Shown here one piece after another: positions 1-7,430 of a stretch of 10,772 bases of DNA; position 1 is the stretch's first letter; every line of letters begins with the position of its first letter. The stretch covers positions 1 to 10,772 of the forward strand of contig CAMJEC010000032.1 in the NCBI GenBank assembly GCA_946404585.1, written 5' to 3'. The notes below the pieces were generated by a model. It was not told where the DNA came from. It saw only the letters and a list, made by a program, of their open reading frames with translations, and searched no databases. Made by a program: the position numbers and the translations under genes. This DNA is from an uncultured Caryophanales bacterium (GTDB lineage Bacteria; Bacillota_I; Bacilli_A; RFN20; CAG-826).

Positions 1-140
1 TTTATTTAGTTGAATGGAGTCTTCTACTAAGAGTAATTTCATACTTAAAAAGTATATTTAATACCTTAAATAAAACTTAAACCATTTTTTATGTATTAGC
101 AATAATTACAAGTAATTATCTAATATTTAAGGTTCGTTAA
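1..140. other. Intergenic AT-rich region with inverted repeats
   Basis: No reading frame here looks like a gene. Two perfect short inverted repeats are visible: ATACTT/AAGTAT at 41-46 and 50-55, and ATAATTAC/GTAATTAT at 102-109 and 112-119 with only 2 bases between the arms. Both lie downstream of the minus-strand cardiolipin synthase gene. Neither is GC-rich or followed by a clear T run on the minus strand, so they are poor intrinsic terminators and could equally be protein sites or chance in AT-rich DNA. Confidence 0.4.
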
Positions 141-1733
141 TTAGAACAAAGCGGAGATAATTTTGAGTACTGAGCAAATGCTCTTTTTAATACCTTTAAA
201 TTTATAGTCTCGTGGGACTTTTTCACTGACTTCAATCATTTGTTCAAAGTCTTTAGTGATATCATCCATACATGGACACTTATAGAGGATCGCACCACAT
301 TCAAAGTGATGGACTAAACTTCTAAAGTCAAAGTTGATCGTGCCCACAAAGCCTAATTCATTATCTGCGATCGCGGTTTTCATATGATTAAAGCCTGGTC
401 TATATAAATAGATATTAACACCAGCATCTAGTAGATATCTGAAATTAGATTTAGCCATCCAGTATACAACTGGTTTATCAGGCATACCTGGAACGATGAG
501 ATTAACTTCTACACCTCTAAGCGCTGCACTTCTTAAAGCATCTAATAAGCTATAAGTAGGCACTAAATATGGCGTACTGATATAAACCTTCTTTTGCGCG
601 TAATTAAGAATATTGATATATGTTTGTTCACCTAAAAGGGCACTCACATAATCACCTGGACCATCACCAAACGGCATCACGTATCCACTATCTTCATATT
701 CTGGATAGTCAAAGTTCATCCATTTGTTATAGTCAGAAATATGGCCAACGACTAAGTTAAGATTTTGTAAGAAAACAGCGATAAGGTTATTAATCGCACT
801 GCCTTCAATCTTAATCATTGTGTCTTTCCAATAACCAAATCTATTAATCTTGTTAGCGTATTCATCCGCTAAGTTCATACCACCGGTAAACGCCATTTGA
901 TGGTCGATAATCACAATCTTTCTATGGTCACGGTTATTATAAACACCAGAAAGAATTGGTCTAAATGGATGGAACTTATAACATTTAATACCATATTGAC
1001 CTAAGATCTTTGGTGTTCTAGCACTGATAGTGCCACCACAACCCATATCATCGTAGATGATACGAATCTCAACGCCTTCACTTGCTTTTTGAATTAAGAT
1101 ATTTTGTACTTCAGTCCATAATTCGCCATCTGAAATGATAAAGAATTCCATAAAGATAAACTCTTTAGCAAGTTTTAATGATTCTATTAATTCAGGGAAG
1201 AATTCTTCACCAGTGGCGTAGTATTTAACTCTATTATTTGGGTGAATACCTAGCTTTGTGATGTTATTGATATATCTAAAAGCATTAACAGCGGTGCCTA
1301 ATTCTTCTCGGTATTCTTTCTTGGCTTTTTCATCTAATTGAAAGTGTTTGTTATATTCTTCCGTCGTGGTTTTAACGATTCTCTTATCACGTCTATTTAA
1401 ACCATGATTACCAAAGATTAAGAAAATAACGGATGTGAATAATGGTAAAAGAAGCATACCCACAATCCAAGGAATCTTAAATTCTGGATCTTCATGTTTA
1501 TTAACGATTCTAAAGAAAATAAGCACACTGATGACAAAGACAACCACTCTAATGACAATCCACACTAGTTCAATGATGCCTTTGACGCGTTCGTTTATGT
1601 TAGGGTCAGTAGATATTGCTTCAATGACACCCTCAAGGAAGAACTCGATGAAAACAATAGCCGCTATTTCTATTAATAAAATTAATAAGACTAGAAAATA
1701 TCCAGAGAATAGGTTTCTAAAAAACTTTTTCAT
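141..1733 (-). CDS. cls: Cardiolipin synthase, phospholipase D family
   Basis: Membrane-bound cardiolipin synthase, which joins two phosphatidylglycerol molecules into cardiolipin and glycerol at the cytoplasmic membrane. The 530-residue protein has the family layout: hydrophobic segments near residues 10-35, 55-75 and 88-107 (typical of bacterial Cls), then two PLD domains. Each PLD domain carries a complete HxKxxxxD motif: H270/K272/D277 (HRKIVIID) followed by FTGGMN, and H450/K452/D457 (HMKTAIAD) followed by GTINFDFRS. Length is slightly above the usual 480-510. The start is supported by a strong Shine-Dalgarno GGGGGAG, five bases before the ATG on the minus strand. It is transcribed alone and divergently from the transporter at 1824; the stop is TAA. 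Family assignment is firm. Cardiolipin as the specific product is inferred from the family, since related PLD synthases can make other phospholipids. Confidence 0.93.
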   Translation of the reverse strand: MKKFFRNLFSGYFLVLLILLIEIAAIVFIEFFLEGVIEAISTDPNINERVKGIIELVWIVIRVVVFVISVLIFFRIVNKHEDPEFKIPWIVGMLLLPLFTSVIFLIFGNHGLNRRDKRIVKTTTEEYNKHFQLDEKAKKEYREELGTAVNAFRYINNITKLGIHPNNRVKYYATGEEFFPELIESLKLAKEFIFMEFFIISDGELWTEVQNILIQKASEGVEIRIIYDDMGCGGTISARTPKILGQYGIKCYKFHPFRPILSGVYNNRDHRKIVIIDHQMAFTGGMNLADEYANKINRFGYWKDTMIKIEGSAINNLIAVFLQNLNLVVGHISDYNKWMNFDYPEYEDSGYVMPFGDGPGDYVSALLGEQTYINILNYAQKKVYISTPYLVPTYSLLDALRSAALRGVEVNLIVPGMPDKPVVYWMAKSNFRYLLDAGVNIYLYRPGFNHMKTAIADNELGFVGTINFDFRSLVHHFECGAILYKCPCMDDITKDFEQMIEVSEKVPRDYKFKGIKKSICSVLKIISALF

Positions 1734-1765
1734 AATGTCTCCCCCGCTTGATGATATGTATATGT

Positions 1766-1795
1766 TAGCACATTTTTGTGCTATTTTTTTATAAT
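1766..1795. promoter_or_regulatory. Inverted repeat and TATAAT between divergent genes
   Basis: A perfect 7-bp inverted repeat, TAGCACA (1766-1772) and TGTGCTA (1777-1783) with a TTTT loop, is followed by seven T on the plus strand. It looks like an intrinsic terminator, yet it lies between divergent genes and has no plus-strand gene upstream. A TATAAT at 1790-1795 lies 28 bases before the transporter ATG, and the repeat covers where its -35 would be. An operator controlling the transporter, and perhaps cls, therefore seems likelier than a terminator. A leader attenuator is the alternative. The site resembles half of CIRCE (TTAGCAC...GTGCTAA), but the spacing is wrong for HrcA. Confidence 0.5.
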
Positions 1796-1823
1796 TTGTA
1801 TTGCTTTATAAATATAAAGGTCT

Positions 1824-3143
1824 ATGATAGTCGTTTGTATGATTGCTACGATCGTCATTTCCGTTATTACATTCTTAGGAATAACTCTATCAACATTATT
1901 CTTCCCTAGACTCAAATTAGGGAAGTTTTCTTTAGATACTTATTGGCTTATTGCTTTATTGGGCGCAGTTATCTTAGTGGCCACTACTTTATGTCCAATT
2001 GAAGAGATTGGTGATTCTTGGACCAGTAGCGCCGCGATTAATCCACTTAAGATATTAGTTTTATTCTTTTCGATGACCATACTATCAATCTTCTTAGATG
2101 AAGTTGGTCTATTTAGATTTTTAGCTAATCTTGCAGTTAAACATGCTAAAAATAGTCAAACAGCATTATTCTTTATTATCTACTTCTTAGTGGCATTCCT
2201 TACAGTATTCACTTCTAACGATATTGTGATATTAACTTTCACTCCTTTCATTTGTTTCTTCTGTAAGAGAACTAAGATTTCCCCTATTCCATTTTTAATC
2301 GCCGAATTTACCGCGGCTAATACATGGTCAATGATGTTTGTGATTGGTAATCCTACTAATATCTATTTAGCGACATCTGCAAATATTACATTTATTGATT
2401 ATTTCAAAGTGATGGCTATACCAACTTTGTGTGCTGGATTAGTGGAAATCGCTATTATCTATCTCATATTCCATAAGAAACTTAAACAAGCATTAAGCTG
2501 TGAAACCTCTGAAGAAGTTCATATTGAAAGCAAGTTTGATTTAATTGTTGGTGTTGCTCACTTATTAGTGTGTCTTGTCTTCCTTATCATCTCACCATAT
2601 ATTCATTTAGATATGTGGCTCATATCTTTGATATGCGCTGCTTCACTATTAGTGTTTGTTATTATCACTAGATTAGTAAGAAGAAAACAGTGGCATTATT
2701 TAGTTAATCCACTTAAAAGATTACCTTATCAATTAATCCCATTTGTTTTATCAATGAGTATTATTGTTATTGCACTTCATTATCAAGGAGTAGCAGAGAA
2801 AATCGGTGAATTATTGAATACCGTATCGCCTATCTTATCTTATGGTGTTTCTTCCTTTTTGATGGCAAATATGGTCAATAATATCCCAATGTCTATCTTA
2901 TTTGCCGATGTCCCATTAGCCCTAGAAGGACAAGCTTATTATCAAGCAATATACGCAACGATTATCGGTAGTAACATTGGTGCTTTCTTAACACCAGTTG
3001 GTGCTTTAGCGGGCATCATGTTTCAAAGTTTATTATCAAAATATGGTGTTAAGTTCACCTTCAAAGATTTTGTTAAATATGGATCAATTATTAGCGTGCC
3101 AGTAATCGCTACCGCTTTAGCGATGCTAATCATCTTCTGTTAA
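1824..3143 (+). CDS. ArsB/NhaD-type ion transporter (IT superfamily)
   Basis: Polytopic inner-membrane permease of the ion transporter superfamily (ArsB/NhaD/CitMHS-like). The 439 residues are largely hydrophobic with about ten to twelve membrane segments, matching the usual 420-450. Two inverted halves are marked by signature re-entrant motifs: TSND (130-133) and GNPTN (175-179) in the first half, NNIP (352-355), GSNIG (382-386) and PVGAL (391-395) in the second. A hydrophilic loop at about 217-237 splits the halves. The family extrudes arsenite or exchanges Na+ for H+ or carboxylates. No arsR, arsC or arsA is adjacent, so arsenite is not supported and the substrate is open. The start is preceded by AAAGG at 1816-1820, only 3 bases from the ATG; the next in-frame ATG (1839) has no better site. 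Its stop overlaps the stop of the convergent gene. Family is confident, substrate is not. Confidence 0.85.
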   Translation: MIVVCMIATIVISVITFLGITLSTLFFPRLKLGKFSLDTYWLIALLGAVILVATTLCPIEEIGDSWTSSAAINPLKILVLFFSMTILSIFLDEVGLFRFLANLAVKHAKNSQTALFFIIYFLVAFLTVFTSNDIVILTFTPFICFFCKRTKISPIPFLIAEFTAANTWSMMFVIGNPTNIYLATSANITFIDYFKVMAIPTLCAGLVEIAIIYLIFHKKLKQALSCETSEEVHIESKFDLIVGVAHLLVCLVFLIISPYIHLDMWLISLICAASLLVFVIITRLVRRKQWHYLVNPLKRLPYQLIPFVLSMSIIVIALHYQGVAEKIGELLNTVSPILSYGVSSFLMANMVNNIPMSILFADVPLALEGQAYYQAIYATIIGSNIGAFLTPVGALAGIMFQSLLSKYGVKFTFKDFVKYGSIISVPVIATALAMLIIFC

Positions 3144-3796
3144 GGTTCGTATTCTCTAAAACGTTTAAACATATAGATAGGCACCATTATCATCGCTACA
3201 GCGATTATTAATGGAAAGTAACTATTAAGGATTCTCATAAATGGTAAATCACGATAGTAAGGAATAACCTTATATAAGAATTCTTGGATAATAACTGCGT
3301 CCGCCAATGCGGAAACAAATATCATTTCTTTTATACCAATGACCATGATGTCAGTTTTAGTTAATGCACCTCTTAAATTGATAATTGATAAAACAAACAT
3401 CAAAATTACAAAGGCAATAAAGATATAACCAACCACACCTTTAAAGTTGTTCTTACTAGATGTATCTATGCCACCGACTTTTAGTACAGCGAATAGTAAG
3501 AATAAGACTGCGAAAGATAACGCTAAAATCATCATAATGAAATATGATTTCTTTTTAGTTTTTCTATCAGCGTTCATATCTTTCCAGAAAATGAATTTAC
3601 AAGCACAGACCACCGCAGTGGATAAAGAAGCAATGATTAAGATAACAGAGTTAGATATAATGCCTAAACCTATTTTATAGAGGAACGACACTAAAGAGAT
3701 AAGCGCCATTAAAAGAGCAATCTTTTTAGGAGAAGCGAGATCCTTAATCTTTTTAAGTTTGCTATTTTTCTTCTTTTCCTTTTTCTCTTTAGCCAT
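3140..3796 (-). CDS. Small polytopic membrane protein of ABC exporter operon
   Basis: I do not recognise this 218-residue protein. It opens with a strongly basic stretch (Lys-rich, residues 3-25), followed by about six hydrophobic segments near residues 26-45, 50-70, 85-107, 120-142, 153-170 and 190-210. The short TM1-TM2 stretch (KIGLGIISNS) is faintly like the start of cation diffusion facilitator proteins, but no metal-binding HxxxD pair is seen, so I do not use that name. It has a good Shine-Dalgarno (AAGGGA, overlapping the TAA of the upstream ABC gene) and follows that gene by 9 bases. It is therefore the third gene of the exporter operon and an accessory membrane partner is plausible. 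Its TAA shares TTAA with the stop of the convergent transporter, with no room for a terminator. Confidence 0.8.
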   Translation of the reverse strand: MAKEKKEKKKNSKLKKIKDLASPKKIALLMALISLVSFLYKIGLGIISNSVILIIASLSTAVVCACKFIFWKDMNADRKTKKKSYFIMMILALSFAVLFLLFAVLKVGGIDTSSKNNFKGVVGYIFIAFVILMFVLSIINLRGALTKTDIMVIGIKEMIFVSALADAVIIQEFLYKVIPYYRDLPFMRILNSYFPLIIAVAMIMVPIYMFKRFREYEP

Positions 3797-3805
3797 ATTT
3801 GTCCC

Positions 3806-5533
3806 TTATTTATACTGTGAAGAATATAAGGAATAATAGAATCCTTGTTTCTTCATTAATTCTTGATGGTTACCTGTTTCCACAATTGCACCATCTTTCA
3901 TAACAATAATGATATCCGCTTTTTCGATTGTTGATAATCTATGAGCGATAACAATTGATGTTTTATCTTTCATCATATAGTCAAAAGCATCTGTAATAAG
4001 TTTTTCACTACGAGTGTCGATATTAGATGTGGCTTCATCTAGAATCACAAGTTCTGGGTTTAATAACATGATTCTAGCAATCGCTATCATTTGTCTTTGA
4101 CCTTCGGATAAGCCGTGTTTATTACTAACCTTAGTTAAATAACCATTAGGTAAAGTATTGATAAAGATATCAGCATGAGCTTTCTTAGCTGCTTCTTTTA
4201 CTTCTTCCTCACTAGCGGTTTTCTTATAGTAACGGATGTTATCTAAGATTGTGCCAGAGAAGATCCAAGTATCTTGAAGAACCATACCAACATGGCTTCT
4301 TAAAGATTCCTTTTTAATATCTAAATAGGATTTATTATTGATAGAAATTAGACCACTGTTTGGATCATAGAAACGCATCAGTAAATTAATGAGTGTTGTC
4401 TTACCTGCACCGGTTGGTCCAACGATGGCAACTTTCTGTCCTTTTTTGATTTCTAAGTTAAAGTTTTCAATGAGCTTTCTACTAGGCTCATAACTAAAAG
4501 ACATATCCTTAAATTCAATGCTATCAATGCTATCAATTGAGGTTTCTCCTTCATTAATATCATCTTCAATATTTAAGAAATTATTTATTCTTCTAAGTGA
4601 GGCTTTTGCGTTCTCAAATTCAGAGACAACATTTGATATTTCATTGAATGGTTTTGAGTACTGATTTGTGTATGATAAGAAGCTTGATAATCGACCAATA
4701 GACATGACTGCAAACACTGTAATTAAGTCATCATTAAAGCCAAGCATGATGATGCCTGCGACACCGATAATGACGTAAATAATGTTATTAACTAATCTAG
4801 TGCTTGGATTGACCCAAGAAGCCGAAAACTGTGCAATTCTCCCTTCTTTTTTCAGTTTTTCATTAATTTGATTAAATTCGCGAATTGCAGAGTTTTCATA
4901 GTTTAAAGACTGTACAATATCGATATTATTGAGTGTTTCTAAGGATGAAGCAGAAAGATTTGCCTGCAATTCTGATTGCTTCTTATAGTGCTTATATGAG
5001 AAGCTGGAAACGATCTTTGCCATGAGCATGCTTAATGGTGTTAGCACAATGACACCAAGGGCTAAAATCCAGTTCACCATCACCATCATAATAATGGTAA
5101 TAATGACTGTAAAAATGCCTTGCATCAAAGTCTTAAAGACCGCGAATAAACCAGAGGCAAAATTCTCCATATCTCTGATTTCAAGTTGGACAATATCACC
5201 GCGTCTTTTGTTATCAAAATCCTTAAGCGACATAGCGTTAATTTTTTGATAAACATCATCTCTTGCTTTCTTAATTACTTTTTGCGAAACATTCATCACA
5301 ATGACTTCAAATAAATAGGCAAAAACGATGCCAATAATAATTAAGCCTAAAGCCACGAATACATAGATATTAAATAGTTGATGATCATTATCTTTAGAGG
5401 CATCTAGGGCTTTACCTAATAAGAAAGGTTGAGATATTTGCGCTATAACAAAGAGCAACGAAAAGACTAACGCAATCACGAGTGATTTACGCATTGGCTT
5501 TAAATAACTGAAAAGTCTTTGTTTGCTAGTCAT
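3806..5533 (-). CDS. Heterodimeric ABC exporter, consensus-site subunit
   Basis: Half-size ABC exporter subunit: six membrane helices in the first 310 residues, then a nucleotide-binding domain. Numbering from the ATG at 5533 (575 aa): Walker A GPTGAGKTT (372-380), Q-loop Q420, signature LSEGQ (475-479, second Gly replaced by Glu), Walker B VILDE with catalytic E500, and H-loop H531 in AHRLST. It thus supplies intact catalytic Glu and His but a degenerate signature, complementing its partner. An ATG 27 bases further upstream (5560) lies inside the preceding gene. The 5533 ATG is preferred because AAAGGA sits 5 bases before it and it begins 1 base after the partner's TAA, a translationally coupled arrangement. 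It resembles LmrCD, BmrCD and TM287/288 in design. Substrate cannot be read from sequence; multidrug, peptide or thiol export are all possible. Confidence 0.92.
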   Translation of the reverse strand: MTSKQRLFSYLKPMRKSLVIALVFSLLFVIAQISQPFLLGKALDASKDNDHQLFNIYVFVALGLIIIGIVFAYLFEVIVMNVSQKVIKKARDDVYQKINAMSLKDFDNKRRGDIVQLEIRDMENFASGLFAVFKTLMQGIFTVIITIIMMVMVNWILALGVIVLTPLSMLMAKIVSSFSYKHYKKQSELQANLSASSLETLNNIDIVQSLNYENSAIREFNQINEKLKKEGRIAQFSASWVNPSTRLVNNIIYVIIGVAGIIMLGFNDDLITVFAVMSIGRLSSFLSYTNQYSKPFNEISNVVSEFENAKASLRRINNFLNIEDDINEGETSIDSIDSIEFKDMSFSYEPSRKLIENFNLEIKKGQKVAIVGPTGAGKTTLINLLMRFYDPNSGLISINNKSYLDIKKESLRSHVGMVLQDTWIFSGTILDNIRYYKKTASEEEVKEAAKKAHADIFINTLPNGYLTKVSNKHGLSEGQRQMIAIARIMLLNPELVILDEATSNIDTRSEKLITDAFDYMMKDKTSIVIAHRLSTIEKADIIIVMKDGAIVETGNHQELMKKQGFYYSLYSSQYK

Positions 5534-5534
5534 C

Positions 5535-7331
5535 TTATTCCTTTTTAATTTGGGTTTCATAAATTTCTTTATAGATTGGACAGTTCTTTAATAAGTCAGC
5601 GTGTTTGCCTTGACCAACGACTTGTCCACCTTCTAACACTAAAATATAGTCAGCGTGTTGAATGGTAGACACTCTTTGAGACACGATGACCTTAGTCATA
5701 TCTTTAAAACTGTTAATTGTTTCTCTAATACGTTTGTCCGTTAATAAATCTAAAGCGGAGGTAGAATCATCTAGAATTAAGATATTTGGCTTACGAATGA
5801 GCGCTCTAGCGATACATAATCTTTGTCTTTGGCCACCAGAAAAGTTAAGTCCACCTTCGTTTACTTCATGATTAATACCATCTTTGTATTTACTAACGAA
5901 TTCATATGCTTGCGCTTGTTTTAAAGCTTCAATGATATCTTCATCACTAGCGATAGGATTACTCATTAAGAAATTAGATTTAATTGTACCTTTAAATAAG
6001 GAACTTTTTTGATTAACTAAACCAATATCATTTCTTAAGTCATTTAAGTTATAGTCCTTTAAAGAAACACCTTGATATAAGACATCACCTTTAGAAGCAT
6101 CATAAAATCTTTCAATTAAATTAATGACTGTAGATTTGCCACTACCAGTACCACCGATAACACCAAAAGTCTCACCTTTTCTAATTTGGAAATCTAAATC
6201 ATTTAAGAAGTAGTTTTCATCATCTGTAAATGAGAAACTAACATGATCAAATCTAATTAGAGGAGCCTTATTATCAGTGACGTATTGCTTATTTTCATTA
6301 ATTATTGATGGATTAATAGAAAGAACACTATTGATTCTTTTAGAGGAGACATGAGCCTTAACAATCTCAATAATTACTTGTGAGAATTGGACCACTACAA
6401 AGAAGATTTGAGATAAATAAGCCATCTCCGCGATGATGGTAGAAGCTACTTGTGTATTAGCGGCACTAAATAAACTATTTTGTAAAAGTAAGATAATAAC
6501 AATTAAGACAATTGATGTAATCGCAAATGTTAAAGGATTAATTAATGAGTTAATGCGATTAACTTTAATAGCCTTATCTTGATAGGCATTTGTCTTAATA
6601 GCAAATTCATTATTTTCTCTATCTTGTTGATTAGAGGCACGGACCACTCTTGCGCCATCTGTGGTTTCACTTGTTTTATTACTTAAATCATCTAAATCAT
6701 TTTGGATTTCAACATAACCTTTAGAAGATTTTCTTAAAACTAGGAAGTTCACTAAGAAGATAAGAGGCACAATCGCAGTAAAGGCTAAACCCACTCTCCA
6801 GTCTAAAATAAATGACATCACTAATGAGCCAATTAAAATGAATGGAGCGCGTATCACTAATCTCACAAATAAAAGAACACCGTGTTGTAATTGATAAGTA
6901 TCACTGTTCATAACAGTTAATATCTTAGAGTTACTAACTTGTTCTCTTTCCTTTTTGGATAGTTTAAGCATCTTATCAAATAATGATTCTCTAACTTCAG
7001 TGCCTACCGCCACTGATGCAACAGCGGCGATATATTGACTAATCATGGTTAAGCCAAAGCCCACGATACCCATGATTAAGATAATTAATCCACCCACTAA
7101 AGCATCACTCATAGAACTGGATGAATGATTAAATAATTTAATAAAAGATGCTACTCCTGCGGAGATCTGATTAGGAATACTATCAGGACTACCATATTGA
7201 TTTAAATCAATAATGGCTTTCATGAATAAAGGTATTAATAAATCAAATATTGCTTCAATGATTTTAATAAATGGTCCTAGAGCAATACTTAGAATGTTAT
7301 GTTTATATGAATCAGATACTTTTTTAATCAT
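5535..7331 (-). CDS. Heterodimeric ABC exporter, degenerate-site subunit
   Basis: First gene of the exporter operon: six membrane helices, then an ATPase domain, 598 aa from the ATG at 7331. Walker A GGTGSGKST (393-401), Q-loop Q441, intact signature FSGGQ (497-501), Walker B LILDD in which the catalytic Glu is Asp (D522), and the H-loop His replaced by Gln (Q552, SQRVST). Its own ATP site is therefore hydrolytically poor, while its intact signature completes the active site of the downstream subunit. This is the classic asymmetric heterodimer. The extracytoplasmic loop around residues 45-80 is longer than usual. A TTG at 7358 in the same frame would add 9 residues; neither start has a strong Shine-Dalgarno (only GTAGAG before the ATG). 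Two TAATACCA direct repeats lie just upstream. It is divergent from the HTH-kinase-CysK gene with about 100 bases shared between them. Confidence 0.92.
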   Translation of the reverse strand: MIKKVSDSYKHNILSIALGPFIKIIEAIFDLLIPLFMKAIIDLNQYGSPDSIPNQISAGVASFIKLFNHSSSSMSDALVGGLIILIMGIVGFGLTMISQYIAAVASVAVGTEVRESLFDKMLKLSKKEREQVSNSKILTVMNSDTYQLQHGVLLFVRLVIRAPFILIGSLVMSFILDWRVGLAFTAIVPLIFLVNFLVLRKSSKGYVEIQNDLDDLSNKTSETTDGARVVRASNQQDRENNEFAIKTNAYQDKAIKVNRINSLINPLTFAITSIVLIVIILLLQNSLFSAANTQVASTIIAEMAYLSQIFFVVVQFSQVIIEIVKAHVSSKRINSVLSINPSIINENKQYVTDNKAPLIRFDHVSFSFTDDENYFLNDLDFQIRKGETFGVIGGTGSGKSTVINLIERFYDASKGDVLYQGVSLKDYNLNDLRNDIGLVNQKSSLFKGTIKSNFLMSNPIASDEDIIEALKQAQAYEFVSKYKDGINHEVNEGGLNFSGGQRQRLCIARALIRKPNILILDDSTSALDLLTDKRIRETINSFKDMTKVIVSQRVSTIQHADYILVLEGGQVVGQGKHADLLKNCPIYKEIYETQIKKE

Positions 7332-7339
7332 CTCTACTA

Positions 7340-7357
7340 TAATACCATTTAATACCA
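7340..7357 (-). promoter_or_regulatory. Tandem 8-bp direct repeat in ABC operon leader
   Basis: TAATACCA occurs at 7340-7347 and again at 7350-7357, exactly 10 bp apart, about one helical turn. On the minus strand this reads TGGTATTA twice, 9 to 26 bases before the exporter ATG. It could be a binding site for a regulator contacting one DNA face, or simply AT-rich repetition. No convincing minus-strand -35/-10 pair was found. Confidence 0.3.
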
Positions 7358-7389
7358 ATTTTATTGATATTATTTCACACTATAATCGT

Positions 7390-7413
7390 AAAAGTTGAAT
7401 GTCATTCACTTTT
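7390..7413. promoter_or_regulatory. Palindromic operator overlapping -35
   Basis: TGAATG (7396-7401) and CATTCA (7403-7408) form a perfect 13-bp palindrome around T7402. The flanks AAAAG (7390-7394) and CTTTT (7409-7413) extend it, with one extra base (T7395) on the left. It covers the -35 and the upstream half of the spacer of the promoter for the HTH-containing gene, so a bound protein would block RNA polymerase. The natural candidate is the HTH domain encoded immediately downstream (autoregulation). The site also lies about 60-80 bp upstream of the divergent exporter gene and could control both. The symmetry is seen; the binding protein is inferred. Confidence 0.6.
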
Positions 7414-7424
7414 TGTTTTATAAT
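7395..7424 (+). promoter_or_regulatory. Sigma-A promoter of HTH-kinase-CysK gene
   Basis: TTGAAT (7395-7400) and a perfect TATAAT (7419-7424) are separated by 18 bases. The predicted transcription start, 6-7 bases after the -10, is 7430-7431, which coincides with the A of the ATG. No Shine-Dalgarno lies between the -10 and the ATG, so a leaderless mRNA is predicted. Confidence 0.65.
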
Positions 7425-7430
7425 AGCGTC

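Noticed and set aside
8..16. AGTTGAATG half-site identical to the left arm at 7393-7401
   Set aside because: A single 9-base match without the second arm is weak evidence in AT-rich DNA.
1765..1784. CIRCE element for HrcA
   Set aside because: TTAGCAC...GTGCTA matches part of each arm, but CIRCE has 9-bp arms with a 9-base spacer, while here the arms are 7 bp with a 4-base loop.
1435..1794. Plus-strand open frame of 119 codons
   Set aside because: It is antisense to the N-terminus of cardiolipin synthase and crosses the inverted repeat; no ribosome site or protein-like composition.
3140..3796. Cation diffusion facilitator identity for the small membrane protein
   Set aside because: Only a vague similarity near TM1-TM2; the metal-binding His/Asp pairs of the family are not present.
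5606..5629. Partial resemblance of the array unit 4 loop to the first ABC gene (CTTGACC and GACTTGTC)
   Set aside because: Only two short blocks match with different spacing and on the non-coding strand of the gene; expected by chance in a 10-kb window.
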